DNA of 64,000 bases from Rapana venosa (lineage: Eukaryota; Mollusca; Gastropoda; Neogastropoda; Muricidae), in contig CM054140.1 of assembly GCA_028751875.1 (NCBI GenBank), forward strand, positions 27,595,431-27,659,430, written 5' to 3'. Made by a program: the position numbers and the translations under genes. Shown in pieces: positions 22,585 to 35,210 of this stretch. Positions within the stretch are counted from its first letter, which is position 1. Every line of letters begins with the position of its first letter. The notes beneath the pieces are model-generated. The model was not told where the DNA came from. It did no database searches and worked only from the letters and a program-made list of their open reading frames with translations.

Positions 22585-23520
22585 ATGATCGAAGAGAGAG
22601 AGAGAGAGGAGAGATGAGATGGTGAGAAGAGTGACGGGAGAGAGACTGGATGATGAGATGCGAAGGAGAGGAGAATTTTTAAGATTTCGACGAGAGGGAG
22701 GAGGAGAGAGAGAGAGAGATGAGGAAACGTTGGAATGGTTTTTAAATGTACATTGTAGGCCACAAACAATAACAAGAAATACTACCTATAATTACAGCAC
22801 CTATCTTTAGTTAACTATTAAAGCTCTATGTACGAGTGTGAGACAGGACAGACAGAAAACACAGAAAAAGAAGAGAACAGTGACAGACAGAAAGACAGAC
22901 TTGAGAGGAGATAGAGGTCTTGGGTGGGTTTTTTTACGTCTTTTTTTTAGAAACATAGACCTATCTAGATTAGATTCAATATATTTCCATTAACTCAAAC
23001 CCTGTCCCACTCTTCACCCCCCCCCCACCCCCAAAAACCCTCACCACCCCCCCCCACCCCTACCCACACACATATCGAAAAGGGAAAGAACACAACCGTC
23101 TTATCGTCATACACAATCACTTCTTGCATTAGTTATTAAAACAAAAAGCCAAAGTATTTGTTGCAGGATAGGAGTCATGCTTCTCAATCATGATGACATC
23201 ATTTATTGTCTTGTTCATTCCATCTATGGGGCGGTACCCCCCCCCCCCCCCCCATATCCTCATGCCATAAATATATCTAAAGAGAGAGAGAGAGGTATGA
23301 GAGGAGGTGTTGAGAGAGAGTATGAGCGGATTTGAGGAGAGAAGATGAGAGAGGGGGTCTGTAAGAGAGAAGGAGTGATTTACGATAGACAGAGATTATG
23401 GTGCTTTGGGAGTGTTGAAGGTGATGATGAGAAGAGAGAGAGGAGAGACGGTAGAGACGTGATCGATGATTATTTTTGACGTGAGAGTGAGAGAGAGAGA
23501 AGAGCAGAAGAGAGAACATT
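22585..23520 (+). repeat. Imperfect GA tracts and C-rich tracts
   Basis: GAGAGA tracts lie at 22,592-22,720 and 23,281-23,515, with C-runs at 23,017-23,060 and 23,236-23,253. The GA tracts contain GAT, GTG and GAC interruptions. No gene is supported. Confidence 0.7.
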
Positions 23521-23715
23521 TAAGGAACACACATACTCGGATTACTATTACCACACAGTTTACCATAAGTCTACCCCCCTCATTTGACTCCAACATTAAC
23601 AACCCTTCCCTGCCTTAGCCTCCAAAATCCTCCCCCCTCCCCTACTTCCTTCCCATACCCAGAAGGAGTGTCTTACACCATTCGGGTATTGGAACAATGA
23701 CCTTGACCACATCAC

Positions 23716-24180
23716 GACTTAAATCATCTCTAAGCTTCTGCCCGCCATTTGGGCGGCTCTTGTGCGCACACCCTCGGCGCCTAAACTGACTTGATCCGCC
23801 TGACTCTTGGCCATCTCATAGATCTGATATGGCAAACGTAAGCCCAGATGGCGGGAGGGTAATAGACCTTCAGAGAGACTGCAGGGGACTTTGGGGAGCC
23901 CCATGGGGGGGAAGTGCAGTGTTACTTGAGGCTGCTGGCGTGTGATAGGTAGGGAGATGGAATTGTGCTGATGCTTGTTGAAGATGAAGATGTGGGTTGT
24001 GGCAGCAAGGATATCAGCGTCACAGCCTGAGATGGACACAGGGCAAAGGACCCAGGACGAAGCTGAAGTGGGCATACTGTCCAAGAGAGCACTCCAAGAT
24101 TGTGTGGATGTCCTATTCAGCTTCAGGTTTGAAGTAGAGTGGCCCGTTCAGCACAGCCTCCTGAGAGAACACAGGTATAC
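23716..24180 (-). other. Coding-like segment of an unrecognised gene
   Basis: On the minus strand a TTCTCTCAG acceptor-like site (about 24,174-24,166) precedes EAVLNGPLYFKPEAE. One frame over, an open frame of about 130 residues runs from NRTSTQSWSALLDSMP to AAQMAGRSLEMI and a stop at 23,719. Composition is richer in GC and less repetitive than the surroundings, and the two peptides would join with one frameshift. I do not recognise the family. Alternatives are an old retrocopy fragment or a chance open frame. Confidence 0.3.
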
Positions 24181-24203
24181 ACGTGTGTGTGTGTCTGTTA
24201 TCA

Positions 24204-24511
24204 AAGGTAAAGGTTTTGTCCATAACCTATAAGGTCGTTAACGGTGAGGAGGCGTCAGAGGATTAAATCTTCTCAAGGGGGCCACAGCATTTTGAGGGCG
24301 GGTGCCACCTCTCTTCCCTCGCTCTGCTTTGACCTTCCCTGACCCTTTAATAGAGGGCCTACCATTTACGCCGGGTGAATTGGGGAATTGTACTGAAGCC
24401 AAGGCGCGCAAAAACGGTACCCATCTTCCAAGTGGTAGCCACTCTCTCACGGAGGACTTGATTCGTCTGGGGGAAAGCGAGTGCCCCGACAACTGAGGCT
24501 TATCCCGTCAA
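24204..24511 (-). mobile_element. tRNA/5S-like chimeric SINE, copy 3
   Basis: The minus strand reads from a degraded head (ATAAGCCTCAGTTGTCGGGG, 24,506-24,487) through GTGGCTACC and GCGCGCCTTGGCTTCAGTAC-like sequence. It then passes AGGGTCAGGGAAGGTCAAAG to a tail in AACCTTTACC. The 5S-like part is more eroded than in the copies at 9,356 and 56,295. Confidence 0.7.
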
Positions 24512-25036
24512 CATTATGTTGATCCTATAATACATAAACGAATGACCTCAGTGGTGTGAGTCAGAGATGAGTTATCTAAACAGCCCAGGACAGGCAGACA
24601 ACAGGCAGTGACTCACTCAGCTCACTAACCATTTCAGGAGGTATTGTAAGATTTGAGAGTTTCGTACAGAGCTTACTTGAATCTGATCCCTCCCTTAAAT
24701 ATGCACACTGCATGGTTGTTTAGATCATGCAAAAACAAAAGGCATCCACTGTTCGACTTATATAGACAGACACAGTAAGCTGCTAAATCATAACCACAAT
24801 TGCTGCTACTAGTACTTGCATGATAGAATTACAGCATGATAGACTATAAAAACCACAATAGATTATTCAAAGAGGGAGACAGGGCTCAGCTGACAACAAA
24901 AGAAGAGACGACGGGACGCAGATGAACAAAGACTCGATAACAAACGGACAAAAAAATACGGGCAAACACATAAACAAACCATTTAATGCAAAACAACACA
25001 AAATAACTAACAAAAAATCCATGGGGAATAACAAAA

Positions 25037-25225
25037 TTGAATAATTACAATAGGATTACTCAGACTAACCCATGCCATGGATGTAAAGAAACATATCTCT
25101 GCAATAATCTGCGGGTATCTATTACCGTGTGGTATAACATTTTACTAGAACTCGGCTTCTTCTATGTTATTTCTTCATCTCTAAGACCACAACAACCCCA
25201 CCCTTTCACACTTTCTTTTAATTAA
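25037..25225 (+). other. AT-rich non-coding sequence in unit A
   Basis: An open frame of 62 codons exists here, but it begins at a non-ATG codon, has no recognisable domain and sits in AT-rich DNA. From 24,604 to 27,030 I see nothing besides the CT/GTCT tract. The same applies to unit B (40,955-43,380). Confidence 0.4.
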
Positions 25226-25851
25226 CTTTAAAAAAAGAATGGACGGGATAAAACCAGTCACCCGCCAATGTCTGGTTGGAGTTTTCAAATCCACAGACCA
25301 TTTACCGTCCATCTGAAAGTAAGCTGGAACTGATCTAGACTTAGAAAGTCAATCTTAACATAGGGTATCTAATTTGATACACAGAACGACAGTTATAACA
25401 CACTCGCCATTCCTGTCCCTTTCTTTAATGGAATGCTACTGTCACTTCAGAATGAACCAAGTATATGTTGCTTCTGGCTTGCAAAACGTTTATTATGTCC
25501 CCTTCTAATGTAAGAACCTTCCACTTCTCTGCAGCACATGAAGGGGATATAAATCTTTGCATCTACAAGAGGGTGGTTAATGCAGGACAAAAAAAACTTC
25601 AGGAAAAAAACAACACACACCCCACTGCCAGCTAAATCATCAACTGTCGTCCAAGTTGATTGCAGCCTGGCAGCTTAATTGTTCACATAATACCAACCCT
25701 CCCTCACCCTAGGCCATAATTAGAAAACAGTCATTCAGCCGAAAGTACAATCATAGTTTGAAAGCTATTGTTGCCTTTACGAATTCTTCTGACACAAGGT
25801 TGATGGTAGCCATGAAGACAATGAATGTTATGGTGATGTTGATGATGATAA

Positions 25852-25852
<1 letters not shown>

Positions 25853-25884
<32 letters not shown>

Positions 25885-25952
25885 TCTCTCTATCTCTCAC
25901 TCTCTCTCCTCTCTCTCTCTCACTCTTTCTCTCTCTCCCCCCCCCCCCCCCC
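25853..25952 (+). repeat. (GTCT)n, (CT)n and poly-C tract, unit A
   Basis: TGTCTGTCTG repeats are followed by imperfect CT repeats and a run of about 14 C. The copy in unit B is at 42,204-42,303. Confidence 0.9.
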
Positions 25953-27033
25953 ACACTTCCCTTAGCTGTGGCTTTGCCAGCAAGAGGTTCTCTCCTGCAA
26001 GTGTGGTGACATTGTAACTGTTTTCATGTGTGCTGAATTCAAAAAGCAGTGACCGGGCATCAAGCATGTTAGAGAGCCCTGCTAAACTAGCTTAACAAGA
26101 AATGGCTATTTCTTCATCCAAAGAAGATACGCTGAGAAGAACAAACTGTAGTTGAGCTCAGACTGATAATAAACACTACCTGCTGTATCCCTGTCATTTC
26201 CACCTAAACTGCAACGTTAGGAGGAAGTGTCCGTCTCCGGTTCAACAGAAGCACAGAAAAAGAGCAGAAACACCCAAGAACAAGAAACCCGACAGGAAAA
26301 GGCAAGCAATTTGATGGCAGACTCCTCAGGGTTAGCGATTCATCCACATCAACCTCCCCAGTTATGTCTATAACTGCTCTATGAAACCAACTAAATGGTT
26401 GACGATATCGTTATGGCTACACCTCCCAGTTTTGGCGTAGATCAATCCAATATTGCTTCAAAACATAACCCAACGGCAGGATCAGCAGAATGACATGAGA
26501 CAACAATTTTAGAGAGAGAAGACAAGTGGCCATAACGTAACAATGACGCAATGAGTGACAGCTATGTGGTTAAAATTGGAAATGCATTAAATGACTCTCA
26601 TATGACTGTAATGATGTGAGTGAGGCAATGGTATTATGTCTTTGTACCGTGTGAATGCGCTCAATAATGAACAACAATAATTCTGACAGAGGGAATCAGC
26701 TAGAGTTGTGCACGAAAATGCTGACTACAACTGAGGCAGAGTTAGTGAGGAGTGTGTTGAAGATGTAACATGTCTCGAGTGTTTTTTCAGTGAAGAGAGC
26801 CTGAAGTTACTGTAGAGAAACAGTTCTATTGAATACTAAAGAGAAACAATGATACCAATCAACACGAAAGGTAACAGCAATTTTCTGATAAAAAGCCACT
26901 GGTGTGCAAAGAAAAATACGTTGACAGGTGCATGTCCTAAGCTCATGATATCATTATGTGTTCCAACAATAATACATTATGTGTGACTGTGAGAGGGTGA
27001 ATATATGATTAGTAAACGGTAAGAAGTTACCGA

Positions 27034-27270
27034 GCCGCCATGGCGCAGTGGTTAGCGCCTTGGGTTACGAGACTGGAAGGTCGCGGTTCGATCACCCAAT
27101 AAATCATAGGGATTTTTCGGACTCCGGCCGGCTCCTACCCAGAGTGAGTAATGGCTGTGGGACTCAGGTGGAAGACTGGGGGGGACCACACCAGTCGAGC
27201 TTCATCCCAGCTTAACGGGATGCGAGTTTTTAGAGAGTGGTGCTCAAATTACTGACCAACACTGGCAGGT
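27034..27270 (+). mobile_element. tRNA-derived SINE (second family), unit A, plus orientation
   Basis: The head GCCGCCATGGCGCAGTGGTT, then AGCGCC, has an A box. The B box GGTTCGATC is at 27,085-27,093, but no 3' acceptor strand follows, so it is not a tRNA gene. The body has CGGACTCCGGCCGGCTCC, GGGACTCAGGTGGAAGACTG and GGTGCTCAAATTACTGACC. It matches the reverse complement at 29,175-29,400. Confidence 0.75.
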
Positions 27271-27559
27271 GTCCTGTATCTCACGGCCCGTTTACGGCCG
27301 GATATATTACGATAGTAACGTAGAGATAACAACCCTGATCAAAGTAGTCTCTCCAAAGTCATATAGCGCACTATCCACAGCAGCAATCAAATTTAACGTC
27401 AGTCCACATTGTCCCATATCGATCATCATGCATGGTAACAAAATAAATTGCCTACTCTATCAGGTGGTCTGGTATTCATCTGAGTCTCATGGTGACCTCA
27501 AGATCTCGGTTTACGCACCCATACACTTCTGTAGCCTCACAGTGTGAAGATCTTTTGTG

Positions 27560-27705
27560 CCAAGCCTTTGGCGGGTTGGAGAGTTCGCGCGGGAGGACGG
27601 TCCGTTGGAGGGACCGTCTGTGAGTGGTTGAGCCAATCTCGGCGGTGGCAACATCACTACATGTCCTGCTTACCGCGCGACTGAGCTAATACTGCTGTCC
27701 GCGTC
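27560..27705 (-). mobile_element. tRNA-like SINE head with inverted repeat, unit A
   Basis: The minus strand has GGACAGCAGTATTAGCTCAG and TCGCGCGGTAAGCAGGACA, which resemble a tRNA D-arm/A-box region. Downstream is a perfect 8-bp hairpin (GACGGTCC, seven-base loop, GGACCGTC at 27,596-27,618). Only one copy per duplicated unit is seen, so the family assignment is tentative. Confidence 0.35.
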
Positions 27706-27780
27706 TAGTAGTAGGGGCTATTATGTAGGTAGTGTCCTGCGCGTTGTTACTCTAGAACACAGACGCATTCACTGAACACC

Positions 27781-28760
27781 ACCAAAGTGACCCAGCAGCC
27801 AGTGGCCATGGGGCCCCTCTGGCTGGTGTGCCGGGCCAACGGAGATCCACGACGGCACCTTGATTTGATTGCTCACCTCGTGTACGTTCGACCCGAGGAT
27901 AACATAACATTAATCTGAGTGTGGCTGTGGCCGGGGAGATTTGGAGATGAGCGTTGTGGTGAGCAGTAGGAAACGGGGGGTCGTCAGACACAGATGATGG
28001 CAGCAAACAAAACAAAAAAAAAACAAACAGGATAAGAAGTTGAAACAATTCTATAAACAAACCGATGAAATGGACAATCTTCCATGGCAGTAAAGTTCAT
28101 TTGGTCTGCCATGTTATTGTCTTTAGCTTGTATTGAGTCTTATCTAAAATCAGTTAGGTCCTGATGCCTGTCCTCTCACCTGCACTGTCACCCCCGTAAA
28201 TGGTCAGATAAATGCTTATTACAACTGAAACAATTGATATGTCTTGTCATTTGTCATTCGTCACACGCATACATCACGCACACACACAAAACAACACAAC
28301 AACACCCAAATCACACCACACATACCTACAACAGCGCACAAGAAGACGCTCCCGTGCTATCCCCTAACGCATTTTACACCGTAACACAAAACATCACAAC
28401 ACAGCACAAATGAATGGAAAAACATGCAAAACAATGCAATTAAAAAGACATTATAACATGCAAGACTCATAACGAAAACGCGATTTTAATATACAAACAA
28501 ATAGCAGCACCATAACCCTAAAAGGGGGGGCTGCCTCATCTACTGAGGCGTTCCCCGTCCTAGCTGTCCCCACCGCCCGCTCATCCCAATCTCCCTGCCA
28601 CATCCCATACCATATTTCCTTTTTTTATGTCCACTCATCCTAAGGGTTGAAGTCCACAGGGAGCCCATCACTATCAAGGCTGACCATGGGCCACCAGGCC
28701 ATTGGGGCACCGTGCATTCTGCTGGGTCACTTTGGTAGTGTCAGTGGTGACCTGATCTAG
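27781..28760. repeat. Inverted repeat arms around ACCAAAGTGACCCAGCAG, unit A
   Basis: ACCAAAGTGACCCAGCAG at about 27,783 (+) is present as its reverse complement CTGCTGGGTCACTTTGGT at about 28,718-28,735. Around both, CCATGG and GGCC-rich sequence is partly alike, for about 65 bp. The family is probably a dispersed repeat present in both orientations. Confidence 0.45.
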
Positions 28761-28764
28761 CTAA

Positions 28765-29010
28765 ATAACGCAGGATACCACCTACAAAGCCCCCTACTAA
28801 CGACAGTATTTGTAGCTCTTGGTCGTGGAGCCAGAACTGAGTGAGTTTGCCCAACTATACCGAGGTGGCAACCACACACAATGTCCCCTCCATGCCCTTC
28901 CCCCACGAACCTCAACCCCAAAGGCTTAGACCCAAACTCACCACAGGCACAGAATGGTAATGGCAAACAGAATCTGAAGACACTCAGGAGACATAGCCAT
29001 AGGAACCACC
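28765..29010 (+). repeat. Dispersed repeat related to 2,460-2,650, unit A
   Basis: It contains CTACAAAGCCCCCTACTAAC, CCACGAACCTCAACCCC and ACCCAAACTCACCACAGGCA in the same order as the stretch near 2,460. No coding capacity is evident. Confidence 0.5.
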
Positions 29011-29174
29011 TAATTAAGGCTTATTTAAAGAAAATTGTATGATGATCAATGAGACAATGAGAGGACGATAAAGATGCCTGCTGTGGAAGTGCCTAACTGG
29101 AGACTACTTGACAGGGTTGTACTCTACGCTTACTATCATAATATATCCCGTGTCAACCGCCGAGAGATACAGAC

Positions 29175-29400
29175 CCTGCAGTGTTTTGGTCAGGTAATTT
29201 GAGCAACACTCTCAAACTCCAATTCCGTTAAGTGGATGAAGCTCTACTGTTTGGTCCCAGTCTCCCACTGAGCCCCACAGCACACTCACTCTGTAGGATA
29301 CGGCCAGACGTCCTCTAAAAATCCTTGACTCTTATGGGAATCGAACCCGCTCACCTTCCATCCCCGTAACCCAAGGCGAACCTCTGCGCCATGGAGCTGG
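29175..29400 (-). mobile_element. tRNA-derived SINE (second family), unit A, minus orientation
   Basis: Read on the minus strand: CCAGCTCCATGGCGCAGAGG head, GGGTTCGATTCCC B box (about 29,349-29,337), then GGGGCTCAGTGGGAGACTGG and GTTGCTCAAATTACCTGACC. It is the same family as 27,034-27,270, in the opposite orientation 2 kb away. Confidence 0.75.
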
Positions 29401-31900
29401 TCTGTAACCCTGGATATATACCTGCATAAGATCATATTAAAAACGCAGCGTGAACTATTTATACACAGACATTACAATATCTGACAATACCTATTCTGAA
29501 ATTATTAAGAACAAAGAATCTTGTAGTACCAAAACAAATACTGTCGAACAGAACATCATTTCCTTCAAAATATGGATTTAAAAAAAACACCCATTCAAAT
29601 TCTTTTACATCATCAAACCGCAATAAACTTCAAACTAGTGATACCAAACACATTCACCAGTTCACATACAGATGCCAACATGATTATCCATACACTTCAG
29701 TAGCCTGGAATTTCTGTATTAAAATCTAAATTCAGTTTTCTGCAAGACCATAAATGCACACCACAAAAAAAAGTGACCTAAAGATCTCAAGTTCTATCTG
29801 GCACTCATTGCAATTATGAACCTAATAGAATTGTATATTAGAGTTTACCCAAAACAGACTAAAACTGTATCAAAGTATTTTTCTTATTTGCATTTCTCTA
29901 CTATACACACAACCGTTTGACGAAGCCTCAGAGAATTCTGCTCTTCCAACAACCATTGTTAATATCTTGGAACAGTTCGGATGAGCTACATTCCATACAC
30001 TGTCTGGGTTCGGATATGAACAAGGAGACAGGTACCGGTCCTGCTGATTGTGTTCATCCTGTCTCCACGAATTCACTCAGTCCCCCCTGGGGAGGCCTGA
30101 GGGCCATGTTCAGTTATAAATACCATCCCCACCTGTTTGGAAAGTCAGAGTTCACTACGGAAATTCCACATTACTACATACCCTCTCATTACCTTTACTC
30201 TCCTTACGTCCCGTTTTCTTCTGTTCACCTTCTTCTTGGCTATTTTCCTGCTTTCTTGGTCCATTGTCCTGCCTTCTTTCTAGAAAGACTTAAATGATAA
30301 CATCTCTCCAACGTTTGAAGTCATATGCCACTGCACCTGACTTGTCAATGCCTTAGCGCATTTTCGTTTCATATGACAAACATAATAGCAGCTGTTTGAG
30401 TCATAGCTGTCAGTTTTTTCCCACTTTCGCAGCTACTGTCACTGCTATCCATTCCATGCCAGCCGGTGCTATTTAGAGCAGAAACTGACCACACTTGGAC
30501 TTGGTAAAAGGAAGGGGCTAATACTAAAGCAACTGGCCCTGTACCATCTTCAGACGGCGAGTTCAGGCATGCACAGGATTTCGGCGTCTGCTGTGGAGCG
30601 TTCTCGAGGAAGATGGAAGCTCACTCACGAACACACTCACACAACTGGCTCATCCCCCTGATGGAAACGGTCCATCGTGAGGATGGACGTCTGCAGCAGA
30701 CTGAGGGAGGAGTCTCATTGACTCATTAAACTGGCCTGTTCTGGCGGCAACAAGGCTGGTTCTTCATGTGGAGGTGTGTCCATTCCTTGAGACATGGCGT
30801 ATCATATCCCAGATCTTCTGTTGGGACTCTTGACCATGGCCTCCTAGGATCGTGCTCTGGAAGTCGACCTGGACAGGAGCTGTGCTGGGGCCGGGTCACA
30901 TCTCCACACCAGAAACCGCTTTCCCTCGCGTCATTGTTGCGAAGTAGTATTCTTGGAAGGGCCTTCAAAGAACTATGTTCTGGGCTTTCATCTCTTAACT
31001 ACGTGTTCATACTGGGTAGGAAATGGCCGCCTTTGCCTCTGTGGTTAGTAACAATTTATATCGGTTCTTCTTATTTGTTGCTTTCTCTACGTTGATAGGT
31101 GCATTGTGGTCACGTTTTCGCTTATGCGCAATTGTATTGCCACTGTAATTGTATGCAATGTATTGTATTTATCGGTATGACGCTGTAATTTGGATTTTAT
31201 CAAATTGCTTTGAACAGGGAATTTTCCATTCAAATAGCATGACCAGAGCAAACATCTGCCATGGAAGACACAGGGCGCCGCTGTTGCAAAGCCTCTGCAA
31301 GGAAACAAACCATCGACAGTAGCTATGTCAAGGGCACGGATACAAACGAATGTCACAGCCTCAAAAGTACAACTTCAAATACGCAAACCCAAGCCTCCTT
31401 ATCCATCGAGTGTATAATACACAAGGCGGAAAGAACCATCAATGATGCATGTTAAGAGATCCCCTAAATCATGTCATATAGCTACCATATACAATTTATG
31501 TAAAACACAAACATACCTAAACATCACCCTCATATACCTGAGAATAAGAGCAACCCTTCGCCAGGGTCCACACTCTGCCGAGAAGCCCCATGGTCTGCGC
31601 GAAACACACTGCAGCACAGTTGCCTCAGATGGCTGCTCTAGGGCGTTAAGGCGAGAAGGCAGGAAGGCTGATAGAACACAGGGACAAGCTGGAGGTAATG
31701 GCCACAGTTAGGCTTATCTTCAAAAAATGGCTGACAAGGCAGTCTAAGGTTTACTTCAGACAGTTTCAGCGTATTAATGATTTCTTCTTTTTTGTATTTC
31801 CATGCCGTCATCCCTCATATCAGAGTATTGTTGATATGATTGGTCTTTGCTTGGCAAATGGGTGGTATTGACTTTGTGATTTGATGGCTTCTCAGGTTTC
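29401..31900. other. No recognisable gene (unit A)
   Basis: AT-rich sequence from 29,401 to 29,880, then mixed composition to 31,900. Open frames of 60-126 codons occur on both strands (for example 29,917-30,297), but none shows a domain, splice context or codon pattern I can defend. The same holds for 45,752-48,250. Confidence 0.4.
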
Positions 31901-31905
31901 CTCCT

Positions 31906-32018
31906 GGATATTCCTTCTTTGCAACAATTTTTCTGGAGTTCCTTCTTTCAACATTTACTGGATGTTCCTTATTGCCAACATTTTTCTGGATGTTCCATCT
32001 TTGCCAACCACTTTTCGG
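31906..32018 (+). repeat. Four-unit minisatellite, period about 28 bp, unit A
   Basis: Four successive units of the form CTGGATGTTCCTTCTTTGCC followed by AACATTTTT, with small differences. The copy in unit B is at 48,257-48,369. Confidence 0.7.
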
Positions 32019-32756
32019 CTCCTTATTTTCTCTCTCTTTAACCCATTAGGCTTTTTCACCTTCACTCTTCCACCTATCCTGTAGTCGGAATACCGTGGGA
32101 GCATCAATGAAGATTTTTGCAACCCTTCTCTCCCTATCCAAAGGTCCTCTGTTCCTCTATAGCAATCATATCCACCCACCCATCACAATGTCGATGATGA
32201 CGATGGCAATCCTTTGATTAGTTTGCAAGGATATTAAGCTTCTCCTTATAAAGAATAATATAAGAATTTTGAATTCAGTATTGACCGTGGATGACCAACA
32301 AATTCAGAAACAATAAAAAACAACAACCATAATACAGCAAGTATTGAAACAGGTTCAGCCTTCAAAAAGCAGGGCTATGGTAACAGACAACCCAAAATAA
32401 AGAATTTTCAAATGACATAATTTATTGGAAGTATCAATGGAAACAATACAATTACACATGCTCAAACACAAGCATGCTATTTCAAACATGCCTAATTACC
32501 ACAAATTGAACAGACTCTGAGATGTGCGTGATAACTGGAGAGCATGAGCAAATGACTCCTAGCAAAATTGTATTTCTGGTGCTGAAAGGACAACCTATAA
32601 AATAAAAAAGCAGAAAAAATAGTAATAAAAATGGAAATGGAACAGATCTGTACAGCATTCTGTCTTCTGGTCGATTATAATTCTGAAGACTTTCATGTCA
32701 AAATACAACTGTAATGAGACAAAAACCCCAATTCACATAATTGATGTACACACGAT

Positions 32757-32833
32757 CAGAACAAACAAACAAACAAACACAACACACACACACACACACA
32801 ACACACACACACACACAACACACACACACACAC

Positions 32834-32863
<30 letters not shown>
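32757..32863 (+). repeat. (CAAA)n and (CA)n array, unit A
   Basis: AACAAACAAACAAACACAAC is followed by four CA blocks separated by single extra A residues. Unit B has the same array at 49,107-49,213. Confidence 0.95.
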
Positions 32864-32864
<1 letters not shown>

Positions 32865-32929
32865 CGAAGCGCTGGAATGTGGTATTAACACAGTTATCAC
32901 GGTGTATGACAACATGCTCCCTTTATTAA

Positions 32930-35210
32930 AAAAGAGTTAAAGAAAAAACCAAACCTCCATGGATAACAAAAGACATAAATCTGGAGATAAACTTGAGAAA
33001 CCACCTGAAAACCCATGAACAAAATGAAGCAATTGTTAGCTAACACAAAGTATAATAAGTGGACTTCGCACTTAAAAAGGCAGTATCAAAGCGTAATTAC
33101 TTTCAACAGTTTTTAATTACCAAATAGACAGCATCCCGGATGTCCAGGATTTGGAACAAGCCATGGCAATACCAATTATGCTAAATAACAACACATAGTG
33201 TTCAAAAAATGTCAGAACATGTCTCGATTAAAGACATAATTCAGCTGGATGAGAATAAACCCGCCTTTCTCTCAAAAAACATAGTAGAACATAAAGCTTT
33301 ACTATACTGATTAACATGTGACAAGTTCCAGCGGGAAAAATGACATCTTCATATCTATCAACAATAATATAAAAATCAAAACAAATTACCTTTTCCATTT
33401 AAATCTCCGAAGCCAATGGACAACTCATAGGACGTTAATTACGAAAACATACAACATGCCAAATGACTACTATATACATGCTGCTCTCAGCACAACGATA
33501 AAGAGTGCCTCCGATATAAAACTCGCGGCTAGTCCGGTTATTGTAAGAAACACTCCTAAAACACATATTCTATAAACAAGCTTGTGTATTGATAAAAGCG
33601 TTCTATAACCAATCTCAATGGTTAACAAAGGAAAAACTATTTATAACCTGTACACGATACAAATTCAACGGGCGACTGAGTTTTCTTGCACCTTATAAAA
33701 TTACAGTGCCAATAACGTTACAATTCTCATCATGTAACTATTTAGAACACCCTTTAGAAAAACACCATACAAAACATCCCATAAATTCTATAACTTTTCT
33801 TCTAGATAAAAAAACCAGTCTATTGCACAAATGGATCATCAACAGAGGTGTTCGTTAAAAAATTTCCTGTCACACTGCTTAAACATCATCCTCACAGACA
33901 GTCTCGCTGACACCATGATAAATGACAATAAGTTTTTTAACTGGCCTCCTATTTGTTGTCCGTTTTGAAAAAAGCATTTGAATTGCTCACCACTCTTTGT
34001 TGCGTCTCTTAGAGATTGCTAAATTAGAGTTGCGTAACAAGCTGCACCTTAAGTTATCCAACTACTAGAACATAAATTCTGATCCAAATAGCAAGCATCT
34101 GTATCGATAAAAAATCAAACATCAGAAACTAACTACCCATTAAGATATGGGGTCACCACAAGGCCTCAGTATTGGGAACACCTTTATAACAGTCGTACGT
34201 ATGTAAATCATAGTACCGACCGTTTATTAGAATTAGCAGTAGAAATGTTGCTCGAGAAAGACCAACGCTCTACTTTAACTTAGTCTAGTGGATTCAGACA
34301 CCACAATCTAACAGCAAGACTCAAGGTACAGTACAATGACAGATTGTCATTATTTGGACCCAAATCTTAACCTGACAGCGTCTCCTTTAAATGCACAAAA
34401 AAACAAAGTGTATGTAGAATTTCATGACCAAGACAGAAACAGGCACCCACAACAAAAGGAACGCGCTAGTTTTCAACCATCTGAGTATATTGTGAATACA
34501 ATAACTGGAATAGTCTTGAAGCAAGTTGACATCATTAAATATTAGGTACTGATTAACCTTGAACAAAAATTTGACGTGGACTAGATCACATAAGTGTCAC
34601 TAGGTAAAAGGCCTATCTACATATGTACTCATCCAATTAACCAAAATAAAGCACTTTCAAAATAACCATTCCTAAAACTATTCACTTTGGCGTCGTCACA
34701 TCTACCCAATCATATGTACTATAGCGTCCACCTCTTGGGATAAAAACCTACAGTGAACGAAACTTCTCGAAATCATTTCATCCTTTAATATAAAGAGCAG
34801 CAAGTAACAAACTTCCATTGTTGAAGAACTAACATCGCGGGCACAATTGAAGATTATCAGCAAACTAAAAATTTCCCTGAAACACATTCGAAAACCGCAC
34901 TTTTAATTCTAATAAAGCGTCGTTTAATAGCAAAAAGCGTTTGTCAAAATGCACACCTCACCAAGATTCACCCAAAGCTTATCAAAGTTCAACCAACATA
35001 GACACAACCTCTTTGCCAATACATATTGCACGCACTCGCACCAGGTTTTTTTATTTCTATTGTCTATGCGCACATAACACTTTATCTTTTTTTCTCTCTT
35101 CTTTTTCCTTTAGATAGATGCTTGAGATGATAAAAAAGCAAATGCACTGCTTATTTCAATGGTACCGTCTGAAAATAAAAATTCAACTTTATGACTCTTT
35201 GACTTGACAC
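32930..35210 (+). mobile_element. Decayed CR1/Jockey-type LINE remnant, unit A
   Basis: Translated pieces in order resemble a LINE ORF2. PWITKDINLEINLR (about 32,960-33,000) is like the linker after the endonuclease. FVVRFEKSI then AHHSLLRLLEIA (about 33,952-34,022) is like the FLDLKKAFDTVDHS block. MGSPQGLSIGNTFI (about 34,147-34,188) is like GVPQGSVLGPLLF. It ends in AATAAAAATTCAACTTT and GACTCTTTGACTTGAC (35,175-35,208), the tail also found alone at 8,362. Stops and frameshifts are everywhere. Confidence 0.6.

Noticed and set aside
27034..27100. tRNA gene
   Set aside because: A and B boxes are present, but no matching acceptor strand or CCA-adjacent end follows. The sequence continues into a SINE body, and a second copy at 29,400 shares that body.
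29917..30297. 126-codon plus-strand frame (also 46,268-46,648)
   Set aside because: Starts at a non-ATG codon, has no domain I recognise, and shows no splice context or coding-like bias. It appears twice only because the segment is duplicated.
32757..32863. CRISPR-like alternation of repeats
   Set aside because: The blocks are plain CA runs separated by single bases, with no unique spacers.
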